Shown: positions 8,324 to 17,500 of the stretch, one piece after another
Layout of the letters: each line of letters begins with the position of its first letter
Position numbering within the stretch: position 1 is the first letter of the stretch
NCBI RefSeq assembly: GCF_009498035.1
Contig: NZ_CP034550.1
Span: 4,030,001-4,094,000 of the forward strand
DNA: 64,000 bases
Reading direction: 5' to 3'
From: Saccharothrix syringae
GTDB taxonomy: Bacteria; Actinomycetota; Actinomycetes; Mycobacteriales; Pseudonocardiaceae
Position numbers and translations under genes: made by a program
The notes under the pieces: model-generated
Told to the model about the DNA's origin: nothing
The model's database searches: none
Seen by the model: only the letters and a program-made list of their open reading frames with translations

Positions 8324-9319
8324 ATGTGGGTTGCCGGATCGGGGTGGCCGGTCGTCGCCGCGGTGGCCGGCCTGGCGGTCGCGGTGCTCGCGGCGCGGCT
8401 GGTCCGCGCCCGGCGCGCGTTCACCCGGGCGCTGGAGGAACGCGGCTGGCTGCTGGAGCGCGAGCGGGAGGGCGCGGCGCGCGCGGCCGTCGACTCCGAG
8501 CGCGCCCGGATCGCCCGGGAGCTGCACGACATCGTCAGCCACAACGTCAGCGTCATGGTGGTGCAGGCCGGCGCGGCCCGCCGGGTGCTCGACGCCGCGC
8601 CCGAGCAGGCCGCCGAGGCGCTGCTGGCGGTCGAGGCGGCCGGGCGGGACACCATGACCGAGCTGCGCCACCTGCTGGGCGTGCTCGCCCCGTCCGCCGA
8701 CGGCGAGGACGGCGGCGACCTGTCGCCGCAACCCGGCCTCGCCAGGCTCGGCTCCCTGGTCGACCGCATCGCGTTCGCCGGGCTGCCGGTGGAGGTGCGC
8801 GTGTCCGGCGAACCCCGACCGCTGCCCTCCGGCGTGGACGTGACCGCGTACCGGGTCGTCCAGGAGGCGCTGACCAACGCGCTCAAGCACGGCGACGGCC
8901 GGAAGGCGGAGGTGACCGTGCGCTACGCCGAGCACTACCTGCGGGTGGAGGTGCTCAACACCGGCCCCAGCGTGCTGTCCCGCGACCGGTCCGCCCCCGA
9001 GCCGGAGCCCGCGGAGCGGGAACCCGCCGGGAGGGGGTCGGCCGGGAGGGGTGCGGCCGAGAAGGGCTGGGTCGGGAGGGGCCCGGCCGAGAAGGGTTCG
9101 GCCGAGAAGGACTCGGCCGAGAAGGGCTGGGTCGGGAAGGGGCCGGCCGAAAGAGGGACGGTCGAGCGGGGCGGGACCGGGCGGGGTTCGGTCGAACCAG
9201 GCCGCGGCCTGCTGGGCCTGCGGGAGCGCGTGGCCGTCTTCGGCGGCGACCTCGACGCCCGCCGGCGCCTCGGCGGCGGGTTCCGCGTCCGGGCCCGCAT
9301 CCCGCTGGGCAAGCCGTGA
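8324..9319 (+). CDS. NarL-type sensor histidine kinase (HisKA_3)
   Basis: A 331-aa kinase with a single N-terminal membrane helix (about residues 5-25) and almost no extracellular part. The sensed signal is therefore probably in the membrane, or comes from the ABC transporter. The HisKA_3 dimerisation box has the phospho-acceptor histidine at about residue 68 in ARELHDIVSHN. The ATPase domain has the N-box VVQEALTNALKHG and the G-box GLLGLRERVAVFGG. Between them, at about residues 225-290, is a long Gly/Ala/Glu/Arg/Lys repeat insertion of GRGPAEKGS-like units in the ATP-lid region, which is unusual. I chose the ATG at 8324, just ahead of the membrane helix. The in-frame upstream start at 8252 would add a Pro/Arg-rich stretch. 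Confidence 0.85.
   Translation: MWVAGSGWPVVAAVAGLAVAVLAARLVRARRAFTRALEERGWLLEREREGAARAAVDSERARIARELHDIVSHNVSVMVVQAGAARRVLDAAPEQAAEALLAVEAAGRDTMTELRHLLGVLAPSADGEDGGDLSPQPGLARLGSLVDRIAFAGLPVEVRVSGEPRPLPSGVDVTAYRVVQEALTNALKHGDGRKAEVTVRYAEHYLRVEVLNTGPSVLSRDRSAPEPEPAEREPAGRGSAGRGAAEKGWVGRGPAEKGSAEKDSAEKGWVGKGPAERGTVERGGTGRGSVEPGRGLLGLRERVAVFGGDLDARRRLGGGFRVRARIPLGKP
9000..9195 (+). repeat. Degenerate 15-bp repeats inside the kinase gene
   Basis: The kinase gene contains repeated units close to GGCCGAGAAGGGCTC and GGTCGGGAGGGGC, keeping frame and encoding AEKGS/AEKGWVGRGP/GERG-type peptides. The block sits between the N-box and G-box codons. It looks like recent in-frame expansion. Confidence 0.7.
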
Positions 9320-10002
9320 CCGCCCCCGCGCCGCGCGTGGTCATCGCCGACGACCAGGCCCTCGTGCGCACCGGCTTCCGGATGATCCTCGCCTCGGGCG
9401 GCATCGACGTGGTCGGCGAGGCGGCCGACGGCGCCGAGGCGGTCGCGGCGGTGCGCGAGCTGCGCCCGGACGTCGTGCTCATGGACATCCGCATGCCGAA
9501 CGTCGACGGCCTGGAGGCCACCCGGCGCGTCCTGGCGCACGTGCCCGGCTGCCGCGTGGTCATCCTCACCACCTTCGACCTCGACCGCTACGTCTACGAC
9601 GCGCTCGCCGCCGGCGCCAGCGGCTTCCTGCTCAAGGACGTCACACCGGAGCACCTGGTCGCCGCGGTGCGCCTGGTGGACACCGGTGACGCGCTGCTCG
9701 CGCCGTCGATCACCCGGCGGCTCGTCGAGCGCTTCGCCGCCGGCGACCGCCCCCGCCCGCCGCGGCCACCGGCCGTGCACCGGGACCTCGCCGCCCTGAC
9801 GCCCCGCGAGCGGGAGGTGCTGACCCTGATGGGCCGCGGCCGCTCCAACGCCGAGCTGGCCGAGGAGCTGACCCTCAGCGAGGCCACCGTCAAGACCCAC
9901 GTGGCCAGGATCTTCGCCAAGCTGGCGCTGCGCGACCGCGCCCAGGCCGTCGTCCTGGCCTACGAGACCGGCCTGGTCTCCCCGGGCGACCCCGACGAGT
10001 AG
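9316..10002 (+). CDS. NarL/FixJ-family response regulator
   Basis: A 228-aa regulator. The receiver domain (about 1-125) has the acidic pair in IADDQ, the phospho-acceptor D57 in VVLMDIRMPNVDG, the conserved T in LTTFD and the lysine in LLKDV. The C-terminal LuxR-type helix-turn-helix reads LTPREREVLTLMGRGRSNAE and then SEATVKTHVARIFAKL. The GTG start overlaps the kinase stop (GTGA), so the two proteins are made in step. It most likely controls the divergent ABC transporter, using the palindrome found in the shared promoter region. Confidence 0.93.
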   Translation: MTAPAPRVVIADDQALVRTGFRMILASGGIDVVGEAADGAEAVAAVRELRPDVVLMDIRMPNVDGLEATRRVLAHVPGCRVVILTTFDLDRYVYDALAAGASGFLLKDVTPEHLVAAVRLVDTGDALLAPSITRRLVERFAAGDRPRPPRPPAVHRDLAALTPREREVLTLMGRGRSNAELAEELTLSEATVKTHVARIFAKLALRDRAQAVVLAYETGLVSPGDPDE

Positions 10003-10036
10003 CCCGACCGCGCGCCCCCCTGGGACCCGGCTCACT

Positions 10037-10065
10037 TTGACAGGCGGGCCGGTTTTCGCCACCCT
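10037..10065 (+). promoter_or_regulatory. Candidate promoter for the riboswitch RNA
   Basis: TTGACA at 10037-10042 is a perfect -35 box. After 17 bp comes CACCCT (10060-10065), a weak -10. This would start transcription near 10072, just ahead of the conserved riboswitch GGGGAGTA. The position fits well, but the -10 is poor. Confidence 0.5.
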
Positions 10066-10195
10066 GGAGGTGCGGAGGGGAGTACCCACCCGGCGCGTGA
10101 TCGCCATTACGGCCGCTCGGCAGCGGCCCGGTCACGCCGCCACCTTCTCGTGGTGGCTGGGGAGACCTCTGGTTCGGCACAGAACCGGAGGTGCG
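10066..10195 (+). ncRNA. yybP-ykoY-type (manganese) riboswitch with SD-sequestering hairpin
   Basis: Two widely spaced conserved blocks of the yybP-ykoY aptamer are present: GGGGAGTA at 10077-10084 and GAGACCTCTGG at 10162-10172. CGGAGG (10073-10078) can pair with CCTCTG to close P1. Between them are the stems GGCGcGTGA/TCACGCC, GGCCGC/GCGGCC and CCACC/GGTGG. Downstream, ACCTCTGGTTC (10165-10175) and GAACCGGAGGT (10182-10192) form an 11-bp hairpin around a GGCACA loop. This hairpin uses the same CCTCTG and hides a GGAGG ribosome site, so P1 and the hairpin exclude each other. Mn2+ binding would free the ribosome site (an ON switch). The GTG behind it (10199) opens only a five-codon frame ending in TAG. 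No TerC or Mn exporter follows. Confidence 0.68.
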
Positions 10196-10223
10196 CTCGT
10201 GGTCGTCCCGCAGTAGACCCGGT

Positions 10224-10242
10224 CCGTGACCCCCGGTCACGG
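10224..10242 (+). terminator. Small perfect hairpin after the riboswitch
   Basis: CCGTGACC and GGTCACGG form an 8-bp perfect stem with a CCC loop. There is no T-run. It may be a weak terminator, or an RNA structure between the riboswitch and the lipoprotein gene. Confidence 0.4.
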
Positions 10243-10382
10243 CACGCCCGAGGTCCCGCGCCCCGCAGCGAACCCGCAGTGCTCCGGCGGCAACCGGGCA
10301 ACCAGGCGACCTCGTGCCACGTCCACCGAGTCCCGGCGCACCCAGTTCCGGCGCACACCGCGATGTCCAGGAAGGACAACCC

Positions 10383-10781
10383 ATGCGCTCCGCCACCCGC
10401 CTCGCCGCCGTCGCCACCGCCCTCGCCGCCGTCACCGCGCTGAGCGCGTGCGGCACCCTCCAGGACGCGGCCGACACCGCCAACGCCGTCGCCGACACCG
10501 CGTCGACCGTCCAGGTCTGCACCGAGGCCCTCGCCCAGGTCTCCGCCGTCCCCTTCGACACCTCCACCCCCGAGCGGGCCGTCGACGAGGCCCACGACGC
10601 CGCCTCCAAGCTCGGCGACCTCGCCGCGAACGCCGCCGACACCACGGTCAACGAGGCCATCACCGCCCTCGCCGCCACCATGCGCGACGTGACGCTCCAG
10701 GACCTGGTCAGCAGCCCCGCCGAGTGGCTGGCGGCCCAGGCGAACCAGGTGGCGACCCTCACCGCCGCCTGCACGAACTGA
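10383..10781 (+). CDS. Small secreted lipoprotein, function unknown
   Basis: A 132-aa protein with a lipoprotein signal: positive start MRSATR, hydrophobic core, and the lipobox LSAC placing the lipidated cysteine at residue 21. The mature part is Ala/Thr/Asp-rich and predicted helical (AADTANAVADTASTVQ and later NEAITALAATMRD), with a final LTAACTN giving a second cysteine. The ATG is set by AGGAAGG seven bases upstream. It is the first gene after the riboswitch (190 bp away), but whether it is controlled by it is not shown. No family was recognised. Confidence 0.8.
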   Translation: MRSATRLAAVATALAAVTALSACGTLQDAADTANAVADTASTVQVCTEALAQVSAVPFDTSTPERAVDEAHDAASKLGDLAANAADTTVNEAITALAATMRDVTLQDLVSSPAEWLAAQANQVATLTAACTN

Positions 10782-10793
10782 CCGGCGCGCGGC

Positions 10794-10824
10794 GCGGCCC
10801 GGAACCTCCCCCCTTCCGGGCCGC
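10794..10824 (+). terminator. Stem-loop terminator after lipoprotein gene
   Basis: GCGGCCCGGAA and TTCCGGGCCGC form a perfect 11-bp stem with a nine-base C-rich loop, 12 bp after the stop codon. There is no T-tract, as is usual in such GC-rich genomes. Confidence 0.7.
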
Positions 10825-10886
10825 ACCGCCCACCGGCGGGAGCTGCCGGTCGGCACTTCGTCGGACAAACGCAAGCCCCGCGCCCC

Positions 10887-10916
10887 TTGACTGCGCTACC
10901 CCGGATGGGCTAGTCG
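10887..10916 (+). promoter_or_regulatory. Candidate promoter upstream of LamG/Rhs operon
   Basis: TTGACT at 10887-10892 and TAGTCG at 10911-10916 are spaced 18 bp. The rest of the 290-bp gap between the lipoprotein terminator and the LamG gene shows no gene. The next coding start is at 11113, giving a leader of about 190 bases. Weak evidence from base pattern only. Confidence 0.35.
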
Positions 10917-11112
10917 CGCGCGACCCCTGCTCGGAACCGTTTTGCCTGCTCAGTAACCGTCCCTAGTGGAGAGAGCGGTCACACGTCACCCGGCGTTGAT
11001 TAGGCCGTTCGGACGCTGCGCGAAACGTGATGAACAGTCATGCTTCCTCCTCGGGTCGGGGGACCAGGCACAACCGCGTGATCCACGCGGTCCGGCGGGG
11101 GGCAGTCAGTTC

Positions 11113-14100
11113 ATGCGTTCGCGCGTTCCTGCGCGGGGTTCGACCCTGCGCGCATTCGTGGTGGGGCTCGTCGCGGTGGTCGCGGCGGGCACGGTGGTGC
11201 CGCAGACCGCGGCCGCCCGGGCCGAGGTGCCCGATTCGGCACCCGACCAGGCGACCGCGGTCCGGTACGCCGAACAGGGGGACAAGCCGGTGGTGGTGGA
11301 GTCGGCCACCACGGAGACCGACGAGCTCAAGGCCAACCCCGACGGCACCATGACCTTCACCCAGCACCTCCAGCCGGTGCGGGTGCGTCGCGGTGACGGG
11401 TGGGTGCCGGTGGACCTGTCGTTGGAGCGCAAGCCCGACGGCACGTTCGGCCCCAAGGCGTCCACCGTGGACGTGGCGTTCTCCGACGGCTCCGGGCCGG
11501 AACCGCTGGCCGCGGTCGCCCAGGGCGGCCGGGAGGTCGGCCTGGACTGGCAGGGCGACCTGCCCGAACCGGTGGTCGACGGGCCGACCCTGACCTACCG
11601 GAACGTGCTGCCCGACGTGGACCTGAAGGTCGAGGCGACCTACGAGGGCTTCACCGAGCTGCTGGTCATCAAGACCCCGGAGGCGGCCGACCACCCGGCG
11701 CTGGACCGGGTCGAGTTCCGCACGCACGCCGAGGACGTGGCCCTGGAGCAGGGGCCGCGCCCGGACGGCGACCTGGTGGTCAAGGACGACGCCGGCAAGC
11801 CGGTGTTCGTCGGCGACGCCTCGCGGATGTGGGACTCCTCCGGCGGCGAGGCCGCCGAGGGCGTGGACGTGGCGGGGCTGGGCGACCGGCAGGCCGCGAT
11901 GGACGTCGAGGTCACCGCGGACACCGTGGCGATCACCCCGGACCGGGCGTTCCTGGACGCCCCGACGACCACCTACCCGGTGGTGCTCGACCCCGAGTAC
12001 AACTGCACCAACTGCGGCAAGGTCCACCACGTCGTGGTGCAGCAGCCCTGGCCCAACGACCGCAACTTCGACGCCACCGGCGGCAACCTCGGCGACCTGA
12101 AGGCCGGCTGGCTCACCGCCGCCGACCTCGGCGCGCCGTCGAGCGGCAGCTCGCGCACGTACCTCCAGATGAACACCGAGCCGATCATCGGCAAGTACAT
12201 CCACTCCGCCTCCCTGCACGTGAACGTGATCCACTCCTACTCGTGCTCGCCGACGTCCACCGAGCTGTACCTGGCCAACTGGATCGACGCCAACACGACG
12301 TGGAACAACCAGTCGGGGTGGAGCGGCAACCGGCTCGGTGCGATCAACAAGGCGAACAACGCCAGGTACTGCCCCGGCGACGGCGGAGCCGACTTCGACG
12401 TGCTGAGCGCGGTGCGCTCGGCGGCGAACGGGTCCTGGGGCTGGACGACCTTCGTGCTGAAGGCCGAGAACGAGGGCAGCACCAGCGGGTGGCGGCGGTT
12501 CGACCTGAACCCGTACCTGGTGGTCAAGTACAACAGCTACCCCAACCAGCCCCGGGACATGAGCATCGGCGGCACCGACCCCTCCACCTACCTGCCGTGC
12601 CGGGTCGGCGCCGACCGGTCCGTGGTGGGCACCTTCAGGCCGAGGCTGCGCGCCCGGCTCTCCGACAACGACCCCGGCCGGCTCGACGCCGGGTTCCGCC
12701 TGATGCACGGCCCGGCCGACGCCTACTCGTGGAACGGCCAGGACATCTACGCCGGCGACATCGCCAACGGCGAGTTCGCCGAGGTCGACGTGCCCGAGGG
12801 CTGGATCACCCGGGACGGCGTCTACACCTGGCACCTGTGGAGCGGTGACTACCAGCTCAGCAGCTGGTCGCCGAACTGCGAGTTCGAGGTGGACGCCACC
12901 AAGCCCAACACGCCCGAGGTGACCTCCGAGGAGTACCCCGCCACCGGCGTGCACGGCAGCGTCGGCCGGACCGGCGCGTTCACCTTCAGCCCCAACGGCA
13001 ACACCGGCCCGGGCGGCAGCATGGACGTGCGCAAGTACGGCTGGTCGTTCAACAACGACACGTCGATCACCGACTCCGTCGACGTGACCTCCGCGGACGG
13101 CAGCGTCACCGTGCCGATCACGCCGCCGAGGGCCGGGCTCAACACCCTCTACGTGACCGCGTTCGACCGGGCCGGCAACCGGTCCGTGAAGAGCGCGGAA
13201 TACCTCTTCGAGGTCGCCGAGCCGGTCGGCCCCACGGGCTCGTGGGCGCTCGACGAGACCACCGGCGCGGTGGCGGCGGACGAGACCACCGCCAACCGCC
13301 CGCTGACGCTCAACGGCGGCGCGTCGTTCACCCCCGGCTACTCGGGCAACGGCCTGTCGTTCAACGGCACCACCGGGTTCGCCGCCACCGCCACGCCGGT
13401 GCTGGACACCACCCGGGCGTTCACCGTCTCGGCGTGGGCGAAGCTGAACGGCACCGGCGGCTACCACACCGTCGTCGGCCAGGACGGCGACTGGGGCAGC
13501 CCGTTCTTCCTCCAGTACAGCGCGGACGTGGGCCGCTGGACGTTCACCACGGGCGTCGACGGCCAGAACTTCAGCCGCCTGGCGTCGACGACCCCGCCGC
13601 GCGTGGGCGTGTGGACCCACCTGCTGGGCACCTACGACCCCGCCGCCCACCAGCTCAAGCTGTACGTGGACGGGAAGCTGGAGGGCACCGGCACGGCGAC
13701 CATCCGTCCCGCCGGCGGGAGCCTGACCGTGGGTGCGAGTTGGTGGGACAACAAGCGCACCGACTTCTTCCCCGGATCGGTCGACCGGGTCCGCACCTGG
13801 GACCGGTTGCTCACCCCGGACGAGGTCGCGGCCGAGGCCAACACGGCGGTGCTGCGCGCCCACTACGCGCTGGACGAGCGGACCGGGACGACGACCCGTG
13901 ACGCGGTGAGCGGACAGCAGGCCACCCTGGCCGGCGGCGCGAACTGGGCCGGTTCCACCGACCCCGACGCGTACGGCGAGGAGAAGTGGCTCAACTACAA
14001 GTCGACCCCGGGCAGCGTCACCGGCCCCCGCCCGGCCGAGCTGCGCACCGACCGCTCGTACTCGGTGTCGGCGTGGGTGCGGCTGGGCGACCTCCAGTAC

Positions 14101-14538
14101 GCGCGGTCGGCGGTCAGCCTGGGCGACTCCCAGTACGCGCCGTTCATGCTGATGTACCGGCCGGAGAACAAGCAGTGGGGCTTCCTGATGACCCAGAACC
14201 CGGTCAGCAGCGCCTGGTGGGTGGCCCTGTCGAACTCCTCGCTCACGGACCGGGACCTCAACAAGTGGGTGCACCTGGTCGGCACCTATGACGCGGTGAC
14301 CGGCCGGATCGCCCTGTACGTCAACGGCGCCAAGCAGACCAAGAACTTCTCCGTCACGCCGGACGGCAGCGGCGTCACCGGCTGGAACGGCACGGGCTCC
14401 CTGTCGCTGGGCCGGGGCTTCTGGGGCGGTCAGCCGGCCGACCCGTGGCTGGGCGACGTCGACGACGCCCGCGTGTACTCCGGCGTCCTGACCCCCGGTC
14501 AGGTGTCGCAGGTGTACTTCGACACTTTCCACTTCTGA
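11113..14538 (+). CDS. Secreted DNRLRE/LamG-domain protein, Rhs partner
   Basis: An 1141-aa exported protein. The start MRSRVPARGSTLRAFVVGLV with TAAARA at about residue 37 is a Sec signal peptide. Residues about 40-290 are strand-rich. Residues about 300-480 fit the DNRLRE-type wall-protein domain, with paired Asp/Asn/Trp blocks (WIDANTTWNN, FVLKAENEG). Two concanavalin-like LamG domains follow at about 710-900 and 930-1140, each with a YALDE/WALDE opening and a VHLVGTYD or THLLGTYD core. In actinomycetes such proteins often precede Rhs/YD-repeat giants, and this one is 23 bp before one. It probably sits in the cell envelope and may aid display or adhesion. The ATG at 11113 was chosen because the signal peptide begins there. 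Confidence 0.75.
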   Translation: MRSRVPARGSTLRAFVVGLVAVVAAGTVVPQTAAARAEVPDSAPDQATAVRYAEQGDKPVVVESATTETDELKANPDGTMTFTQHLQPVRVRRGDGWVPVDLSLERKPDGTFGPKASTVDVAFSDGSGPEPLAAVAQGGREVGLDWQGDLPEPVVDGPTLTYRNVLPDVDLKVEATYEGFTELLVIKTPEAADHPALDRVEFRTHAEDVALEQGPRPDGDLVVKDDAGKPVFVGDASRMWDSSGGEAAEGVDVAGLGDRQAAMDVEVTADTVAITPDRAFLDAPTTTYPVVLDPEYNCTNCGKVHHVVVQQPWPNDRNFDATGGNLGDLKAGWLTAADLGAPSSGSSRTYLQMNTEPIIGKYIHSASLHVNVIHSYSCSPTSTELYLANWIDANTTWNNQSGWSGNRLGAINKANNARYCPGDGGADFDVLSAVRSAANGSWGWTTFVLKAENEGSTSGWRRFDLNPYLVVKYNSYPNQPRDMSIGGTDPSTYLPCRVGADRSVVGTFRPRLRARLSDNDPGRLDAGFRLMHGPADAYSWNGQDIYAGDIANGEFAEVDVPEGWITRDGVYTWHLWSGDYQLSSWSPNCEFEVDATKPNTPEVTSEEYPATGVHGSVGRTGAFTFSPNGNTGPGGSMDVRKYGWSFNNDTSITDSVDVTSADGSVTVPITPPRAGLNTLYVTAFDRAGNRSVKSAEYLFEVAEPVGPTGSWALDETTGAVAADETTANRPLTLNGGASFTPGYSGNGLSFNGTTGFAATATPVLDTTRAFTVSAWAKLNGTGGYHTVVGQDGDWGSPFFLQYSADVGRWTFTTGVDGQNFSRLASTTPPRVGVWTHLLGTYDPAAHQLKLYVDGKLEGTGTATIRPAGGSLTVGASWWDNKRTDFFPGSVDRVRTWDRLLTPDEVAAEANTAVLRAHYALDERTGTTTRDAVSGQQATLAGGANWAGSTDPDAYGEEKWLNYKSTPGSVTGPRPAELRTDRSYSVSAWVRLGDLQYARSAVSLGDSQYAPFMLMYRPENKQWGFLMTQNPVSSAWWVALSNSSLTDRDLNKWVHLVGTYDAVTGRIALYVNGAKQTKNFSVTPDGSGVTGWNGTGSLSLGRGFWGGQPADPWLGDVDDARVYSGVLTPGQVSQVYFDTFHF

Positions 14539-14561
14539 GCTTGCTGGTGAAGGGTTCCGTC

Positions 14562-17500
14562 ATGCGTGCTGGGGTGCGTGAATCGCTCCGCAGGGCTGTA
14601 GCGGTGGCCGTGGTGCTGGTGATGACCACCTCGTCCGGCCAGGCGTTCGCGGTGGACGAGCCGTTCGACTGGGGTGTCCCGGAGCGGCAGCGGGAGAAGT
14701 CGGTCACGACCACGCCCGTGGAGATCGCGCCGGTACCGGCCGATCCGGCGGCCGGTGCGGTGCTGGGGGGCGCCGAGGCGCCGGAGTGGCCCGAGGCCGC
14801 CCGCGGCGAGGTCGACTTCGCCGGGCGTGGTTCGGCGGCGCAGGCCGCGGCGCGGGCGGCGGGGACGCCGATCCGCGCCGCGGGTACGCCGGTCGCCGTC
14901 GGCCTGGAGCGTGCTCCGGGGCAGGCGCGGCAGGCCGCCGCGACCGGCAAGGTGCGGGTGGAGGTGCGCGACGCCGCCGCCGGCGGGGTGGTGTTCACCC
15001 TGGCCGACGCCGGTGGCGCCCGGGACAAGCCGCTGAAGGTCACCTTCGACTACGCGAAGTTCGCCGGTGCTTTCGGCGGCGACTACGCGGCCCGGCTGCG
15101 CCTGGTGCGGTTGCCCGGGTGCGCGGCGACGACGCCGGAGAAGGCGGAGTGCCAGGTCGCGACGCCCGTGGAGGGCGCGGCCAACGACACCGGGGCCGAG
15201 GTGCTGTCGGGCACGGCGACGCTGCGCTCGGCGGAGCCCGCGGTGTTCGCGGCGGCGGCCGCCCCGGCGAGCACCGGCGGGTCGTACGCGGCGACCTCGC
15301 TGGCCCCGGCGGGGTCGTGGAACGCGGGCGGGTCGTCGGGCGACTTCACCTACGGCTACCCGATGCGGGTGCCGCCCGCGATCGGCGGCGGTACGCCGTC
15401 GGTGTCGCTGGGGTACTCGGCGCAGAGCCTGGACGGGCGGACGTCGTCGACGAACAACCAGGCGTCCTGGGCGGGTGATGGTTGGGATTTGTCGCCCGCG
15501 GGGTTCATCGAGCGGCAGTACAAGCCGTGCTCGTTGGACCTGGGCGGCAACAACGGTCAGACCAAGACCGGTGACCAGTGCTGGGCCACCGACAACGCCA
15601 CGATCAGCCTGGTCGGGGTGTCGGGCAAGCTGATCCGTCGCGGTGACACGAACGAGTGGCGCACCGAGTCCGATGACGGCGCCCGGATCGAGCGGTTGAC
15701 CGGTGCCGCCAACGGCGACAACAACGGTGAGCACTGGAAGGTCACCACGACCGACGGAACCCAGTACTTCCTGGGGATGAACCGGCTGCCGGGCTGGAGC
15801 GCGGGCAAGCCGGAGACGCAGTCGGCGTGGACCGTGCCGGTGTACGGCAACCACACCGGTGAGGAGTGCAACCAGACCGCGTTCGACGCCTCGTGGTGCC
15901 AGCAGGCGTACCGGTGGAACCTGGACTACTCGGTCGACGTGCACGGCAACGTCACCACGTACTACTACAACCGGGAGTTCAACCGGTACGGCCGCAACGG
16001 CGACCCGGCCAAGGGCACGGACTACGTGCGCGGCGGCTGGCTGGACCGGATCGACTACGGGCTGCGCAGCGACAACTTCTTCGCCCACCCCGGTGCGCGG
16101 GTGAGCTTCGAGACGGCCGAGCGGTGCCTGCCCGGCGGCGCGGTGACGTGCGACCCGTCGCAGCTCAATGCCTCGACCGCGAAGTCGTGGCCGGACGTGC
16201 CGTTCGACCAGATCTGCAACGCCGGCGAGTCGTGCACCAACCGGTTGACGCCGTCGTTCTTCACCCGCAAGAAGCTGACCAAGGTCGTCACCCGGGTCGC
16301 CAACGGCGCGTCGTCGTTCCAGGACGTCGACTCCTGGACGCTGGAGCACCAGTTCCTGGCCACCGGTGACGGCCTGGCGCCCGCGCTGAACCTGAACAAG
16401 GTCACCCACACGGGTCTGGTGGGTGGCAGCGCGTCGTTGCCGCCCACGGTGTTCGGGCACACGGCCATGGACAACCGGGTGGACAGCAGCACCGACGGTC
16501 AGCTGCCGCTGACCCGGTACCGGATCACGTCGATCACGAACGAGACCGGCGCCAACACCACGATCACCTACAGCGATCAGGACTGCAAGCCGGGTGCGCG
16601 GATGCCGGCCTCGCCGGAGTCCAACACGCTGCGCTGCTACCCGTCGTGGTGGGCCCCCGAGGGGGCGCTGGAACCGCAGTTGCACTGGTTCCACAAGTAC
16701 GTGGTGGTGTCGGTGATCGACACCGACCGCACCGGCGCCTCCACGCGCATCCCGACCACCTACGAGTACAAGGGCGACCCGGCCTGGCACTTCGACGAGG
16801 CCGAGTTCGCCGAGCCCAACCGCCGCACCTGGTCGCAGTGGCGCGGCTACGCGACCGTGCGCACGGTCAAGGGTGACACCACCGGTCCGCAGAGCGTGTC
16901 CGAGACCGTCTACGGGCGCGGCATGGACGGCGACAAGCTGCCCGACGGCACGCGGGAAGCCTGGGTCGACACCGAGGACGGCGACCCGGTCCGGGACGTG
17001 CAGCGCCTGCGCGGCTTCGTCCTGGAAACCAGGCAGTACCAGGGGAACGACGTCGTCTCGGCGTCGGTCAACGACCCCTACCTGCCCGACACCCCCACGG
17101 CGACCGACGCGGCGGGCAACAAGGCGTACGTGACCGGCAACGCCTCGGTGCGCGGCCGCACCAAGCTGGAGAACGGCACCTGGCGGCGCACCCGGGTGGA
17201 CAAGGAGTTCAACGCCGAGGGCATCGTCACCCGGGTGGAGGACCACGGCGACCTGGCCGTGACCGGTGACGAGTCCTGCACCCGTTCCACCTACGCGCGC
17301 AACGAGACCGCGTGGATCCTGACGACGGCGTCGCAGGTGGAGACGGTCAAGGGCACGTGTGCGGTGACCGCGTCGCCGACCACGGTCCTGTCACTGGCAC
17401 GGTCCTACTACGACAACCAGGACCACGGCGTCGCACCGACGCGGGGCCTGGTGACCAAGGCCGAGGCGCTGGACAAGTGGGACGCCACCGGTCAGACGTG

